Shown: positions 7,875-16,355, counted from the first letter of the stretch. The stretch is DNA of 64,000 nucleotides from Nocardia iowensis (GCF_019222765.1 NZ_CP078145.1:7254001-7318000), one strand, 5' to 3'. Program-made: numbers and translations. The notes: generated by a model not told the origin, from the letters alone.

Positions 7875-8914
7875 CACGCGGCCGCAGCTCCTGTCTTGGT
7901 CGCGTCCTTGGCTGCGGTGCGCTTGCTGGCCGTGGTCCCGGTTTCCGCGGGCGCACCCGTTCCGGCGTCTGGTGCTGATGCGGGAGCAGCGGTGGCATCG
8001 GGGCCTTTGAGCAGGACGGCGCGGTTGGGGTCGAGGCACTTGATGCCGTAGAGGGTGTCGACGGAGATCACGGTGGTCTTGTGGCGGATGTCGTAGTCCA
8101 TGGCCACTCGCATCGACAGGCCCTTGTACTGGACGGTGAAGACCTCGGCGCCAGGCGGCAGTTCCATAGGAGCTGAGGCGAACGCGAACGCGGTGGAGTG
8201 GAAGGCGACTCCGACTTCTGTGCTCGGCTGGCCCGGTACCGGAGTCGGGGGCGGCTGGCCGACGTTCTGGCTCCAGAAGGTATCGAACCCGACGAGCTGC
8301 TGCCCGATCGAACCCTGCCGCAGTGCTGCGGTGGAGTCGCTCTTGTCCGCGTGCAGCAGCAGCGGTTTACCGAGCCAACGGGCCTTGGTGGTCGGTCCGA
8401 CCACCGCGCGTCGTCCCGGCGCGGGGACACTGTTGATGTCGAGCTGGCGACCGGCCTCGATGAGGTTCTCCGGGTTCTCCCACAGACGGCCGGCGCCGCC
8501 CTCCATAACGTCTGCTCCGCAGTGCTGGGTGACCTGGGCGCGCAACGAGAGCAGGTCACGGTCGACCTTCTGGGAGATGGCCTCCATGGCGGGGCGCAGG
8601 ATCTGCTCGTCGAAGTTCTCGATGTCGAGGGTGAGTTCTTCGGAGGTGACTTCGACCGAGACGTCGGCGATGGTGTCGAGCACGACGGGGATCTTGGATT
8701 CGGCGGTGTCTTGGATGACGATGCCACGGGCACGGTCGAATTCGTTAGCCACAAATCGCGGGGGTCGTTTGACGTTGACAGTGTTGCCGACCTTCTGCGG
8801 GCCGAAGTCGCTGGAGATGTCGCGGTAGACCAGCGGGAGCATGACCGTGAGCTCGTAGAGGTTAGCCAAGCTACGGCGTGCGAGAACGTCTGGAGTGAGG
8901 AAGATGTTGGGCAC
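7874..8914 (-). CDS. major capsid protein, P22 coat-like
   Basis: A 346-residue coat protein. The N-terminal block (FLTPDVLARRSLANLYELTVMLPLVYRD, then VGNTVNVKRPPRF) and the central EVTSEELTLDIENFDEQILRPA are typical of P22 gp5-like coat proteins found in many actinobacterial siphophages. It has an extra Ala/Thr/Lys-rich C-terminal tail after about residue 305. TAGGAG lies six bases before GTG 8914. It follows the scaffold gene with a 9-base gap, the usual order. The coat assembles the procapsid around the scaffold. Confidence 0.85.
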   Translation of the reverse strand: MPNIFLTPDVLARRSLANLYELTVMLPLVYRDISSDFGPQKVGNTVNVKRPPRFVANEFDRARGIVIQDTAESKIPVVLDTIADVSVEVTSEELTLDIENFDEQILRPAMEAISQKVDRDLLSLRAQVTQHCGADVMEGGAGRLWENPENLIEAGRQLDINSVPAPGRRAVVGPTTKARWLGKPLLLHADKSDSTAALRQGSIGQQLVGFDTFWSQNVGQPPPTPVPGQPSTEVGVAFHSTAFAFASAPMELPPGAEVFTVQYKGLSMRVAMDYDIRHKTTVISVDTLYGIKCLDPNRAVLLKGPDATAAPASAPDAGTGAPAETGTTASKRTAAKDATKTGAAAA

Positions 8915-8923
8915 GATGATCTC

Positions 8924-9583
8924 CTAGGTGCGCGAGTCGGCGATCGAGTCACGGACTTTGCGGCGGATGGCCTCGATGTCGTCCTCGACGGCAGGTGCGG
9001 GTGGGGTGGAGTTGCCTGCGCTGAACTCCCCGCCAGAGCGCTCGACCGGTGGGGTGTTGGCGAGTTTCGGGTTGGTGGCGATGGCGTCGGCGACCAAGGC
9101 GTCGACGCGGGTGGTGAAATCGGTTGCGTCCGGGTCGAGTTCGTCGAGGGCACCGAGCCCGCGCAGGTACGGCACGAGCAGCTTGTTATCGCCACGGTGG
9201 GTGTCGGCGGCAGCGGCGATGGCGTCTTTGATCCGGTAGTCGCGCAGCCTGCGATCCGAGGTGCTGGCACGGTCGGTGAGTTCGGCGATGACCTGCTCGG
9301 GGTCGGTGTTCTCGTCCGCGACCAGGCCAAGAGCGCGTCCGATCTCCTGCACCATGGTGTCGCGTGCTTGCTGGGCCGCTTGGTCGAGGGCGGTCGAGGC
9401 ATCGGTGCGTGCGCTTTCCAGGTCACGTCGCAGCTCGGCGATCACCGCCCCCAGCTGGATCGGGTCCTGTCCCTCGGCTTCCTCCGGTGCCGGTGGCGTC
9501 GGGGTGGGTATGGCGGCCGGAGGCTTATCCGGTTCGATAGGCGGTTCCGCGGGCTCGGCGGGTGGGGTCGGGTCGTCGGACAT
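8924..9583 (-). CDS. scaffolding protein
   Basis: A 219-residue highly charged protein with a Pro/Glu-rich N-terminus (DDPTPPAEPAEPPIEPDKPP), a long coiled-coil-prone middle (QLGAVIAELRRDLESARTDA...) and a C-terminus ending SIADSRT. This composition and the position between portal and coat are characteristic of phage scaffolds, which template the procapsid and are then removed. AGGAAGG precedes ATG 9583. No protease gene is seen nearby, so scaffold exit without cleavage is likely, as with P22. Confidence 0.8.
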   Translation of the reverse strand: MSDDPTPPAEPAEPPIEPDKPPAAIPTPTPPAPEEAEGQDPIQLGAVIAELRRDLESARTDASTALDQAAQQARDTMVQEIGRALGLVADENTDPEQVIAELTDRASTSDRRLRDYRIKDAIAAAADTHRGDNKLLVPYLRGLGALDELDPDATDFTTRVDALVADAIATNPKLANTPPVERSGGEFSAGNSTPPAPAVEDDIEAIRRKVRDSIADSRT

Positions 9584-9665
9584 GGGTTCCTTCCTCAGGG
9601 AATGATGGCGCGGGTTCCGAAATGGCGATGTGCCCACCGGATTTCGGGCTGGCAGCTCTTCGCGA

Positions 9666-11240
9666 TCAGTGCGCGAATCGGTCGTGGATTGCAGCGCTGC
9701 CGGACAGATGAGGTTGGACTGCCTGACTGCGGGTCCGTTGCTCGACTTCGCTGCGGATGCGGTCGACTTCGTCGTTGATGTCGTCGCCGGACCAGTTCGG
9801 GTTGCGTTCTCGCACAGCCTGTTCCAGCGATATCAGGTCCGCGGCTTTGAGTGCGGCGAGCCGTTGGGCGGTCTCGAACGGCGGAAGTTGGGCGCGAACG
9901 GGCCAGCGCACTTCGGGGTTGGCTTTGAGTTCGATACGGCTGCCGAAGTGGACGCGGTCGAGTTCGGTGAGGGTGCGTGCGAAGGGCGCGAGTTCGGCTT
10001 TCCAGTAGTTGATCTTCTGGTCGCGGGTGGTTTCAGAGAGTTTGTCGCGGGAGTTGACTTCGGTGGCGGTTACCAGCCCGGCGGTGCGGGGGTCACCGAA
10101 GGTGGAGGCCGACAGGCCCGCGCCGCGCAGGATGAGTTCGGTGATCTCGGTGGCTGTTTCGCTGTGTTCTTGCCAGCGGATGGCGAATTGCTGCGGAACG
10201 ATCGGTGGCGCACCGTCTTTGAGGCTGCCCAGGCTCGCTCCGGGCAGCGGGGTGAAGATCGCCTGTTCGGAATCGAACGTCGCGCCTGTGCCTGGGCCTC
10301 GCGTGTGGGTGAGCTGCTTGTCCACGAATAGTCGGCTGCGTCCGTGGTCGATATCGCGCATCCACGCCGACCAGGTCTCATCGAGGGCGTCCAGGAGTGG
10401 TTCTTGGCCGTCGAGATCCGAACGCCCCAGCTGGGCCAGGCCGGGTGTGTGGCGCCATCCCCGGTTGGGTCGCACGTTGGGCACATACCGGGCGGTGAGA
10501 GTGTCGACGCCGGTGGCGATGGCGGCGCTCGAATTGACCAGCGGTGCGGCCCAGGCGGTGTCGGGATGTTCGATGAGCTGGCGGCGCTGTCCGAGCTGGT
10601 CGTGTCCGCCTCGGTAGAGGCCGTGGTGGATCCGGCCGGGGGCGTGGTGTTCGAGGTGTCGCCAGACTTCGCCGCTGGTGGTGTCTTCGGCGACGACTTG
10701 CCAGAACGTCACACCGGCCAACCGGCCATAACGCCAGCGTGGAATGGCGCAGTCCGCGGCCATGGTGGCGAAGTTGACGTGGTCGCTGATCGAGCGATCC
10801 CACCAGGCCCGCAGATACACCCCGCCCAACGCGGAGGCCAGCTCGCCGGCCTCGAGCAAGATGGCGGCGGTATCGGCTCCACCGAGCAGCAACTCGAGGC
10901 GGGCTTGGGCGGGTTTGCGGTCTCCGCGTGCGTCGTCTTCACCGATGACGAACCGTGGGGGCTGGGAGAACAGCAGCGCCGAGGAACCCCGTGCCAGGTC
11001 CGCGGCGAGGGGGATGTGGAGGCGTTTGGTGGCTTGGGGATTCGGTCGGCCCCAGAAGAAGCGAGCGATGCGGCCGACGAGCCCGCCGGAGAACTGCGCG
11101 GGCCGGTAGGCCGGGTAGCGCTGGTAGATGTCGGCGAGGCGGTCGGTGTCCCCGGCGTACCAGGCATCCCACACCTTCATGGCCTTCTGGGAGCCGTCGA
11201 ACGGTGGTGGCGGCCAGGGGGTGTTGTCTTCAGGCAGCAT
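9666..11240 (-). CDS. portal protein
   Basis: A 524-residue portal protein (dodecameric ring through which DNA enters and leaves the head). It begins MLPEDNTPWPPPPFDG and has the hallmark stem/wing regions of Gram-positive phage portals (SPP1 gp6/DUF1073-like), including the segment LARGSSALLFSQPPRFVIGED and WWDRS. It lies directly between TerL and the scaffold. The start is ambiguous: ATG 11252 overlaps TerL by 23 bases, while ATG 11240 has GAGG six bases upstream; I prefer the latter. The segment KLSETTRDQKINYWKAELAPF is typical of the portal clip/stem helices. Confidence 0.85.
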   Translation of the reverse strand: MLPEDNTPWPPPPFDGSQKAMKVWDAWYAGDTDRLADIYQRYPAYRPAQFSGGLVGRIARFFWGRPNPQATKRLHIPLAADLARGSSALLFSQPPRFVIGEDDARGDRKPAQARLELLLGGADTAAILLEAGELASALGGVYLRAWWDRSISDHVNFATMAADCAIPRWRYGRLAGVTFWQVVAEDTTSGEVWRHLEHHAPGRIHHGLYRGGHDQLGQRRQLIEHPDTAWAAPLVNSSAAIATGVDTLTARYVPNVRPNRGWRHTPGLAQLGRSDLDGQEPLLDALDETWSAWMRDIDHGRSRLFVDKQLTHTRGPGTGATFDSEQAIFTPLPGASLGSLKDGAPPIVPQQFAIRWQEHSETATEITELILRGAGLSASTFGDPRTAGLVTATEVNSRDKLSETTRDQKINYWKAELAPFARTLTELDRVHFGSRIELKANPEVRWPVRAQLPPFETAQRLAALKAADLISLEQAVRERNPNWSGDDINDEVDRIRSEVEQRTRSQAVQPHLSGSAAIHDRFAH

Positions 11241-12537
11241 CGGGTACCTCATCGAATCCGATCAGCGGACGCCAGAGGCGTTCGGTGGTGATGACCGCAT
11301 ACCGCAGGGCGTCGATGCCGTGGTCGTTGACTTTGATGGGTGCGTCCTGGCCTTCCTCGGTGGCGGTGGTCGACCAGGAGTAGCCGGGGATCTCGAGCAG
11401 CAGTGCTGGGCAGCGGGTGGAGATGCGAAGTAGGTTGCGGGCGAACAGCATCGCCAGTACGCGTAGTCCGTAGAGGACGTCGTTGTCGGCGGCCGCGGTG
11501 TCGATGCCGTCGGAGCGCAGCTGCACTCGCAGCGACGCTGCAGAAGGGTCGGCGATGATGTGCTCAGCGCGCATCCGGACTTGGCGGAGATCCGGTAGGT
11601 GGGGCTGGTCGAGCCAGGCGCACAGGTCGGTGGATAATTCGGCGTCGGTCTTGCGTTGGCTCATCGTGGAGGGCTCGTAGCGGTATTCGTCTACCGCGTA
11701 GAGCACACCGTCCACGCCGAGGCCCAGCAGCACGGCGTGAGTGGGGTTGGTGGTGCCGTAATCGATGCCGACCGCGATCAACTTCCGCATCAACGGCAAT
11801 GCGGCCCATTCGACGACGAGGTGCTCGGCCCACGAGTCGAACACGCTGCCGTCCGCGGCAACCCAGTGTCCGAGGATGAAGCGGCGGTACCACAACCCGG
11901 AGTACTCGCGCTTGTACTGGAGCTTGCGCTTCTCCGAGAGGGCGGGATTGTCGTCGAGCTCGAAATGCCATGTCCGCCAGTCCGGTAGCAGCAGCTCACT
12001 GTCGGCGTCGGTCTTGCCGATGCGGTCGAGGAATTCGCGTTTGAGCCAGTGCACGGGGTTGTCGGGGTTGGTGGAACCGAACAGGCGGGCGTCATCCAGG
12101 CTCATCCGGCCCAGCAGCTGGCGGAAGAAGTCGGGGCGGATGACGGTGATCTCATCGACGTAGGCCCCGGCGACGGTCAACCCGCGTAGCGACATTTCGG
12201 CTTTGGCGTCGGACGCGCCGAGCATGTAGACACGCCGACCAAGGATTGTCGCGGTCGGCGCACCCATCGTGTAGGACACTCGTCCGGCCAGACGCCCGAA
12301 CAACGCTGGATCGCGCATGGGTTCGATGACGTTGCGGGCCAGGGATTCTCGGGTGCGACCGACCATGACGAACTGGCCACCGGCCGGTGGGTCGGACAGG
12401 AAGATCAGCCAGCACAGGATAGAGGCGATGGTCTTGCCGGAGCGGATCGCGCCTTCCCAGATATTGCAGCGGGCAACCGCTTGCACGATCGACACCGCTT
12501 GTTTGCGGGAGATCGGCAATTCATCCAGAAAGCTCAC
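11230..12537 (-). CDS. terminase large subunit
   Basis: A 435-residue TerL, the packaging motor. The ATPase domain has Walker A GAIRSGKT (residues 29-36) and Walker B AGAYVDE (123-129), followed by coupling motif GSTNPDN (about 154-160). The RNase H-like nuclease has conserved acidic residues in VGIDYGTTN (D259), IIADPSAAS (D330) and VNDHGIDAL (D405/D409). The layout fits the PBSX-like TerL group. It overlaps the upstream gene by four bases and the downstream portal by 11, so the packaging genes are co-translated. Confidence 0.92.
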   Translation of the reverse strand: MSFLDELPISRKQAVSIVQAVARCNIWEGAIRSGKTIASILCWLIFLSDPPAGGQFVMVGRTRESLARNVIEPMRDPALFGRLAGRVSYTMGAPTATILGRRVYMLGASDAKAEMSLRGLTVAGAYVDEITVIRPDFFRQLLGRMSLDDARLFGSTNPDNPVHWLKREFLDRIGKTDADSELLLPDWRTWHFELDDNPALSEKRKLQYKREYSGLWYRRFILGHWVAADGSVFDSWAEHLVVEWAALPLMRKLIAVGIDYGTTNPTHAVLLGLGVDGVLYAVDEYRYEPSTMSQRKTDAELSTDLCAWLDQPHLPDLRQVRMRAEHIIADPSAASLRVQLRSDGIDTAAADNDVLYGLRVLAMLFARNLLRISTRCPALLLEIPGYSWSTTATEEGQDAPIKVNDHGIDALRYAVITTERLWRPLIGFDEVPDAA

Positions 12538-13157
12538 AGTGGCCGCTCCAGCTCGTCGTCCGCACCCAGCGCGCCGACCAGGTCCTCGGCATTTGGTTCG
12601 CTAGGGGCCTGGGTGTCGGCGTCGACGGCGGCTTTGAGTTTGCCGAACAGATCCGAGAGCATCGACCGGTCGCTTGCGACGGTGTCGTTGCTTTGGCTGG
12701 TCAGCAACTCCGACAAGCTGCGCAACGCCAGCGACAGCGCGGTGTAGCCGTCGCGGACATCACGCAACGGCGGCAACGGGACGGTGACCGGGACCAGGGA
12801 GTCCAGGCCGCGTTCGTAGGTGGTGACCGGACTCCACAGCCGTTGATGCAAAGCGGGGATCTGGGCTTCGATCATCTCGGCGAGATCGAGGCGGCGGCGT
12901 TTGAGCTGTTCGAGCCGCGCGGCAGTCGCTTCCGCGGTTTGGGATTCATCGAAGCGCAGCTCGAGTTTGCGGGCCCAGTAGGTGATCGTGGCGCGGGTGA
13001 CGCCGAGGTGCTCGGCGATCTCGTTGCGGCCCTTGCCTTGCGCGTGTAGCTCGATGATGCGTTGCTGATCGTCGGCGGTGATCTTGCCGGGCCGCGATCC
13101 GCCATCACGTGCAGCCGCCTGCGAGCGGGGCGGGGCGGTCTTCTTCGGTCGAGCCAT
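12534..13157 (-). CDS. HTH DNA-packaging protein, small terminase-like
   Basis: A 207-residue protein with an N-terminal helix-turn-helix (about residues 30-65: IIELHAQGKGRNEIAEHLGV then TRATITYWARKLEL) and a long helical C-terminal region. Such HTH proteins directly before TerL normally recognise the packaging site. However, the preceding gene (13157-13501) is a P27-type small terminase, so this phage seems to encode two candidates. The stop overlaps the TerL start and the start overlaps the P27-like stop. Which one is the true TerS cannot be decided from sequence alone. Confidence 0.7.
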   Translation of the reverse strand: MARPKKTAPPRSQAAARDGGSRPGKITADDQQRIIELHAQGKGRNEIAEHLGVTRATITYWARKLELRFDESQTAEATAARLEQLKRRRLDLAEMIEAQIPALHQRLWSPVTTYERGLDSLVPVTVPLPPLRDVRDGYTALSLALRSLSELLTSQSNDTVASDRSMLSDLFGKLKAAVDADTQAPSEPNAEDLVGALGADDELERPL

Positions 13158-13501
13158 CAGAGCCGGAACCGGGCCGCCCAGGCCGCGATCTTGCGGTCAG
13201 CGCGATCACGGACCGCACTCATCGGATTGGGCACCGGTGCACCAGAGGCGGCGTCAATGACCAGCAGGCCGGTCTCGCCGAGGATGACAGTGGCCTCCTG
13301 GAACTCGGCCAATGCCTCGACATAGCAGGCGAATTCGCCGACATTGGCGGGATTGAGCTCGGTGTGGGGCGCGAGTTGTTCCCACAGCAGCCGGGCCTGC
13401 TCGGTCAGCCACGAAGGTGGATCGGTTTTCCACGCCGACACCGACACCGGCTGAGCCGTCCGGCGCAAAGGGACCACCGGGTAGTCCTGGGCGGCGGTCA
13501 T
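13157..13501 (-). CDS. P27-family small terminase-like protein
   Basis: A 114-residue protein with the P27 TerS pattern: PPSWLTEQARLLWEQLAPHT, a helix ending FACYVEALAEFQEA, then GLLVIDAASGAPVPNP and a basic end. It begins at ATG 13501 behind GAGGAGG and overlaps the next gene by one base. P27-family small terminases bind pac/cos DNA and load TerL. It is the second gene of the late operon, after a 39-codon ORF. Confidence 0.7.
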   Translation of the reverse strand: MTAAQDYPVVPLRRTAQPVSVSAWKTDPPSWLTEQARLLWEQLAPHTELNPANVGEFACYVEALAEFQEATVILGETGLLVIDAASGAPVPNPMSAVRDRADRKIAAWAARFRL

Positions 13502-13572
13502 GGGCTTCTACGCCTCCTCGATGAGATGTGGCGCCGGTGGCCCCGACATAGAGGGGGCCACCGGGCGGTGGG

Positions 13573-13692
13573 TCAGGGGGAGCCGGATGTCGAGGCCGCA
13601 CCGCGTGATCCGGCGATACGGCTGCGGGCACGCGCTCCGGCCGCCCGGATGACGGTGCCCAGGCGGCGGCCTGCTGCTGCGAAACGATTCAT
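13573..13692 (-). CDS. small arginine-rich protein, first gene of the late operon
   Basis: A 39-residue reading frame (MNRFAAAGRRLGTVIRAAG..., ending STSGSP). It has a textbook AGGAGG seven bases before its ATG, stronger than that of most genes around it, and follows directly after a strong terminator hairpin, so it is probably the first cistron of the packaging/structural transcript. Seven Arg and many Ala suggest a nucleic acid-binding or leader function. No family recognised. It overlaps other frames that lack ribosome binding sites. Confidence 0.55.
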   Translation of the reverse strand: MNRFAAAGRRLGTVIRAAGARARSRIAGSRGAASTSGSP

Positions 13693-13735
13693 TCTCTTTC
13701 CTCCTTTCCTCGCACATCGATGACGGACATAAGAA

Positions 13736-13762
13736 AGCCCCGGCAGAGGCTCTGCCGGGGCT
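13736..13762 (-). terminator. perfect hairpin, terminator of the PAPS-reductase operon
   Basis: A 13-bp perfect inverted repeat with arms AGCCCCGGCAGAG (13736-13748) and its complement (13750-13762), followed on the minus strand by TTTCTT. It lies between the stop at 13779 and the late operon's first RBS. It may act on both strands. Confidence 0.7.
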
Positions 13763-13778
13763 CACGGTCTAGGTCAGA

Positions 13779-14165
13779 CTATTGGTTGTCGAGTTCGATA
13801 CCGAGGATGCGGGCGACCTTCTCACCGTCGAGATATTTATCGCCGAGCTCGATCAGTTCGGCCTTGCGGAGGAATTCATCCTTCTGTTCGCGGGAGCGGA
13901 AGCAGATCGCGATCCAGAATTCGGAGTCGTTCATCGCCGCGAACTTCTCGGCCCATTGCTTGCTCGCGCCGGACAAGCCTTTGCCGAGAGCGTTGAGCTC
14001 GGCTTTTACATCGGCTTCGAGATCGCCGGTTGACGAGTCACGGACCTCGGCGAGCGGGTCGGGGTGGGGTTGGCGGCGCAATGCTTCGGCGATATCTTCG
14101 CGGGAGGCTTTGACTTTGGATTTTCCGGTTTTGAGGATGGCGAGGACTTCGTCAGGGAGCGGCAT
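13779..14165 (-). CDS. phage protein of unknown function paired with PAPS-reductase-like gene
   Basis: A 128-residue protein (MPLPDEVLAILKTGKSKVKASREDIAEALRRQ...) with a charged helical N-terminus and a C-terminal region containing EFWIAICFRSREQKDEFLRK, which reads like a compact alpha/beta domain. It overlaps the preceding PAPS-reductase-like gene by 14 bases, so the two are translationally coupled and probably act together. A perfect hairpin terminator follows its stop. I do not recognise a named domain. Confidence 0.6.
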   Translation of the reverse strand: MPLPDEVLAILKTGKSKVKASREDIAEALRRQPHPDPLAEVRDSSTGDLEADVKAELNALGKGLSGASKQWAEKFAAMNDSEFWIAICFRSREQKDEFLRKAELIELGDKYLDGEKVARILGIELDNQ

Positions 14166-14868
14166 GCATGACCTCCGCGCGGAAGATTTCGAGATCGGCG
14201 AGTGGGAACCATTTCAGTATCGTTTGGTAGTCGTCGGGGTAGTGGGTGCGCAGCGGACCGAGATAGTCGTAGCGGATGCCGTCGATGGAACGTTTGAACA
14301 TCCGGTAGTCCGGGCTGGGTTCGAGCCCAGAGTTTTTGATTCGTGCCCAGACCTCGCGGGTTTCCCAGTCCCACAGCGGGGACTGGCGTCGGGTGCGGTG
14401 TTTGACCGCTCCCCACCGTTTGATCGCCAGCATGCGGGTGGCCGAGTCGGCGGCCCGGACACCGTCGAGGATCCAGGTATCGGGGGCGGCGAACGCCTCC
14501 CGCATGAGCTCGTCCCATTCCTCCCGAGTGGGCACCCACAGCTCGGCAGCCTCGATGATCGCGCACCGCTCCGGAGGCTGAAATACCAAGTTGGACAGCA
14601 TCCGCCAGAACGAGTCGGCTGGCAGGTCGATGATGCGGGTGCCGAAATACTGCTCGTAGCGGTCGAGGTCGGCGCGGATGAACTTCAGACCGGGAACGAT
14701 GGACTTGTGGATGGGGATCACCTCGATCCCGCGCGCGGCCAGCTCAAGCCACACCGCGAGCGAATCCTTGCCGCGGGAGAAGTTGAGGATCACCGGTTTC
14801 CCGGCCTCGGCCAGCCCGTCCAGCAGCTGGGTGGAGGTGGGATATCCGGGCAGGCTGATCACCGGCAT
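14152..14868 (-). CDS. PAPS reductase/ATP pyrophosphatase-family protein
   Basis: A 238-residue protein of the adenine nucleotide alpha-hydrolase superfamily. The PP-loop is FSRGKDS at about residues 30-36 and a downstream WILDGVRAADSATR segment is also conserved in the family. It lacks the Cys of true PAPS reductases of sulfate assimilation, apart from the C in PPERCAIIE. Relatives in phages are annotated as phosphoadenosine phosphosulfate reductase, and the superfamily also includes DndC of DNA phosphorothioation. A role in DNA or tRNA modification is possible, but no dnd genes are seen here. It is the first gene of the leftward transcript that starts near 14.9 kb. Confidence 0.7.
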   Translation of the reverse strand: MPVISLPGYPTSTQLLDGLAEAGKPVILNFSRGKDSLAVWLELAARGIEVIPIHKSIVPGLKFIRADLDRYEQYFGTRIIDLPADSFWRMLSNLVFQPPERCAIIEAAELWVPTREEWDELMREAFAAPDTWILDGVRAADSATRMLAIKRWGAVKHRTRRQSPLWDWETREVWARIKNSGLEPSPDYRMFKRSIDGIRYDYLGPLRTHYPDDYQTILKWFPLADLEIFRAEVMHAAP

Positions 14869-14901
14869 CTCCCGGCTCCGGGTTGGTCCGGTCTCCGGCC
14901 G

Positions 14902-15248
14902 GCATTTGGGCAGAGTGGTACTGAATTCAAGGGCAATTCCTCACTGTGCAACCTTCACTGTGCAGCCCCTACAGGTAGGGCTCAGGGGGCAGGTTAGAGG
15001 GCACCCAAACAGTCCCAGCACAGCCCCCACAGGAAGCTCTGAGGGCCCTTCTCAGGGCTCAGAAACCCCTGGGGTAATGGTGGGCCACCTGAGTTACCCA
15101 GGGCTTCACAGGCCATTGTGGAGCCATTTTCAGGTAATTTGAATTCAGGGCTTGCATAACTGCAATGAGTGTGGATTACTTGGGGCTGGAAGTGCTTTCA
15201 CAGGCTCCCAATCACCACTGGGTACCTGCCTTGGACCAATGGCAGGGT
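14902..15248. other. CpG-free intergenic segment
   Basis: No CG dinucleotide occurs between 14902 and 15248 although the segment is over half G+C and its surroundings are full of CpG. It is rich in CAGG, CTCAG and GGGCT words and carries two GAATTC sites; two more follow at 15302 and 15485. It sits between the divergent PAPS-reductase gene and the plus-strand block, where promoters or an origin would be expected. No convincing ORF on either strand. Confidence 0.7.
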
Positions 15249-15445
15249 CGCCCCAACAATCAGCCTATTGGTACGGCTCACTCATATCGTTTTCTGGGTG
15301 AATTCGGCATTCCGGTGACAGCGGAGCTATGCCACATTACGGGGGAAGTCGCACGCAGTTTTACCCGCTCGCGTGGCCTCCGCATGCCGTTTGATAACTC
15401 CACAGTGAAACTCATGCAAGGCAGGATATTTCTGTCTTTCCGTTT

Positions 15446-15470
15446 CTGCGGCCCATTCCTACGGCCGCAG
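15446..15470 (+). promoter_or_regulatory. leader hairpin upstream of paralogue 1
   Basis: Arms CTGCGGCC (15446-15453) and GGCCGCAG (15463-15470) form an 8-bp stem with a 9-base loop, 20 bases before the ATG at 15491. GGGAG precedes that ATG. The stem core CTGCGGC/GCCGCAG recurs before both paralogues, at 17460 and 18003. Confidence 0.6.
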
Positions 15471-15490
15471 TTGTTCAACTGGGAGAATTC

Positions 15491-16333
15491 ATGTCCACTC
15501 GCAAGAGCACCCGCACGCGCACCACCGGCCAGCGCAAGGCCGCGCCGACGAAAGCTCAGCCCACCAAGGCCGAGCCGAGGAAGCCCGACCCTGCACCGGA
15601 ACCGGCCAAGAACGAGCAGAAGCCGTTTTGCGGCACGTGCGGGGCCCGGACCGCGCCGGAGGAGAACGACCCGTTTTTGGGATCGGCTCTGCTCTACGAC
15701 GATCCGGGATACGCGAACCTGATGGGGGCGATGTTCCTGTGTGGCTGGCAGTCACAGACCTTGCAGAAGGTCGTCGCTGGCCGACCTGCTGTCATCGTCG
15801 TCGGGACTCCCGTCGACACCGAGGGCAACGCGCTGAAGAATCGCAAGATCGTCACCGCGACATGGCATCACTTTGTCGGTGATGGATGGGTGCAGTTTGC
15901 TTCGCTGTGTGGCTACAGCCGCCCGGACGGTACCGGCTTCCAGACCCGCACCGCTGAGCAGTTGACCGAGTACGTCGGTCGCAACACTGCTCAATGGGTG
16001 CTCGCCCCCATCGAGGAAGAGCAACGACCCAAACCCAAGGCAGCGGGAACCCGCAGTGCTGGCAAGACCCGCGCGAAAGCGCAGGCCAAGCCGACACCGA
16101 CGGAGGGCACCGAGGACAAGCCGGACATGGCCGCCCCGGAACCCACCATCGACCCGGAAGCCAAAGGGCTGCCAGCGGGTTCGACACCCCCGCAGGACGA
16201 TCCGATCCCCGGTACAGATCAGGAACCGGAGCCCGAAGTGGAGGGTACCGATCCCGGCGACAGCGACCTCCCGGCGGAGGAGGCTGCCGCAGGCGTGGAG
16301 GAAGAAGTGATCGACGAAGGTGAGGCCGCCTGA
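15491..16333 (+). CDS. phage protein of unknown function, paralogue 1 (Zn-ribbon, acidic tail)
   Basis: A 280-residue three-part protein: a Lys/Arg/Pro-rich N-terminus (residues 1-45), a central domain with CGTC motif (about 47-50) and the core LMGAMFLCGWQSQ...VVGTPVDTEGN...TATWHHF...TAEQLTEYV (about 75-170), and a long acidic Pro/Glu C-terminus. The core is shared with the proteins at 17521 and 18053 (GW or SW, then G-x-P-V/I, W, a hydrophobic ASW or AQWV end), so this is a three-member family within one phage. GGGAG lies five bases upstream of ATG 15491. Function unknown; the charged arms suggest nucleic acid binding. Confidence 0.65.
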   Translation: MSTRKSTRTRTTGQRKAAPTKAQPTKAEPRKPDPAPEPAKNEQKPFCGTCGARTAPEENDPFLGSALLYDDPGYANLMGAMFLCGWQSQTLQKVVAGRPAVIVVGTPVDTEGNALKNRKIVTATWHHFVGDGWVQFASLCGYSRPDGTGFQTRTAEQLTEYVGRNTAQWVLAPIEEEQRPKPKAAGTRSAGKTRAKAQAKPTPTEGTEDKPDMAAPEPTIDPEAKGLPAGSTPPQDDPIPGTDQEPEPEVEGTDPGDSDLPAEEAAAGVEEEVIDEGEAA

Positions 16334-16355
16334 AAATCCGGCCATGCCGGTCGAC

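Noticed and set aside
8198..9778. A 526-codon plus-strand frame over coat and scaffold genes
   Set aside because: Antisense artefact of GC-rich coding DNA; the minus-strand coat and scaffold fit known families and order.
14152..14868. A DNA phosphorothioation (dnd) system
   Set aside because: Only the PP-loop protein is present; no DndA, DndD or DndE-like gene is nearby.
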